A stretch of DNA of 64,000 bases from Candidatus Opimibacter skivensis. Its GTDB lineage: Bacteria > Bacteroidota > Bacteroidia > Chitinophagales > Saprospiraceae. Below, piece after piece: positions 63,806 to 64,000 of the stretch (position 1 is the first letter of the stretch; the number at the start of each line of letters is the position of its first letter). Location of the stretch: contig JADKGY010000001.1 of assembly GCA_016722045.1 (NCBI GenBank), forward strand, positions 620,001-684,000. Reading direction: 5' to 3'. The notes below the pieces were generated by a model. It ran no database searches and had not been told where the DNA came from. It worked only from the letters and a program-made list of their open reading frames with translations. The position numbers and the translations under genes are program-made.

Positions 63806-63813
63806 CAAAGATA
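63806..63813 (-). promoter_or_regulatory. mnmH -7 box
   Basis: TATCTTTG on the minus strand ends 6 nt before the ATG at 63799, so a nearly leaderless transcript is expected. It overlaps the alternative TTG start. Confidence 0.48.
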
Positions 63814-63828
63814 CACGCCTCTTAAATG

Positions 63829-63856
63829 AAAAAAGGAAGCTAACTTCTTAGCTTCC
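63829..63856 (-). terminator. Rho-independent terminator (minus strand) at the right edge
   Basis: On the minus strand GGAAGCTA pairs with TAGCTTCC (8 bp, 6-nt loop) and is followed by a T6 run. It would end a transcript coming from beyond base 64000. No ORF is seen in 63857-64000, so that transcript's gene may be a non-coding RNA or end further right. Confidence 0.6.
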
Positions 63857-64000
63857 GTTAACAAAAGACCAGATTAGTATGAAAAAAACTCTACTTTCCT
63901 TATAATCAGAATTGCTTAATGAATTCTGCTTAGGAAACGTTTGAGTATCCTATAATGATACAACAGATGGCCTTAGTCCGACTTTCAATCTACTAATGAA

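Noticed and set aside
1..64000. tRNA or rRNA genes
   Set aside because: I saw no rRNA-like block or convincing tRNA cloverleaf in the intergenic regions. A tRNAscan run would be decisive.

Overview
The window is a gene-dense stretch of a Bacteroidota chromosome, with no sign of plasmid or phage. The evidence is a fused SecDF, two proteins with type IX secretion (T9SS) C-terminal sorting domains, a PorE-like TPR/propeller/OmpA lipoprotein, DUF5689 proteins, a TonB-dependent receptor with a carboxypeptidase-regulatory N-terminus, and many exact TAnnTTTG promoter boxes. A Saprospiria/Chitinophagia-type environmental genome is plausible, but the sequence does not settle the lineage below phylum. 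I saw no rRNA, tRNA, CRISPR array, transposase or prophage gene.

Layout. 1-9.7 kb: end of pyrF, two exported hypotheticals, a GT-C glycosyltransferase, threonine/serine dehydratase, cysteine desulfurase, glmM, a PAP2 phosphatase, folD and prmA. 9.9-16.2 kb: a TonB receptor, a DUF5689 lipoprotein and a secreted two-HKD phospholipase D-type enzyme form one probable surface operon. 16.4-28 kb: yajC, a DUF1573 lipoprotein, aroK, a membrane-anchored subtilase, trxB, class II aldolase, a TerB-like protein, secDF and the PorE-like lipoprotein. 28-38.3 kb: leuS, a VapBC-type pair, pyrR-pyrB, purE-purK and pyrC (a nucleotide-synthesis cluster). 38.4-43.2 kb: a TetR/TolC/HlyD/MFS efflux operon. 43.4-48.3 kb: metallo-hydrolase, ribH, a TPR membrane protein, pdhA, recF and a DUF721 protein. 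48.4-59.4 kb: a second subtilase, a beta-barrel protein, recQ, a glycosyltransferase, an oligopeptidase B-type lipoprotein, a CtlX-type hydrolase and a lamin-tail/cupredoxin T9SS protein. 59.6-64 kb: a SMUG2-like glycosylase, a propeller lipoprotein, a zinc ribbon, and the selD/mnmH selenouridine pair.

Two genome-scale patterns stand out. First, nearly every convergent gene junction is filled either by a long perfect or near-perfect inverted repeat (stems of 20-31 bp) or by short tandem arrays with a 7-bp (sometimes 8-bp) period whose unit differs at each site. A 704-bp purK-pyrC gap is almost wholly 9-mer repeats around a large inverted repeat. Second, exact TAnnTTTG boxes sit either 17-37 nt or only 4-8 nt before start codons; the second group would give leaderless or nearly leaderless mRNAs, including pyrR.

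Three genes (recQ, the oligopeptidase and ctlX) are split by one-base frameshifts in or next to homopolymers, and fbaA lacks a normal start unless one base is removed from a T or A run. All are clear from protein continuity. Sequencing error and real lesions cannot be told apart here.
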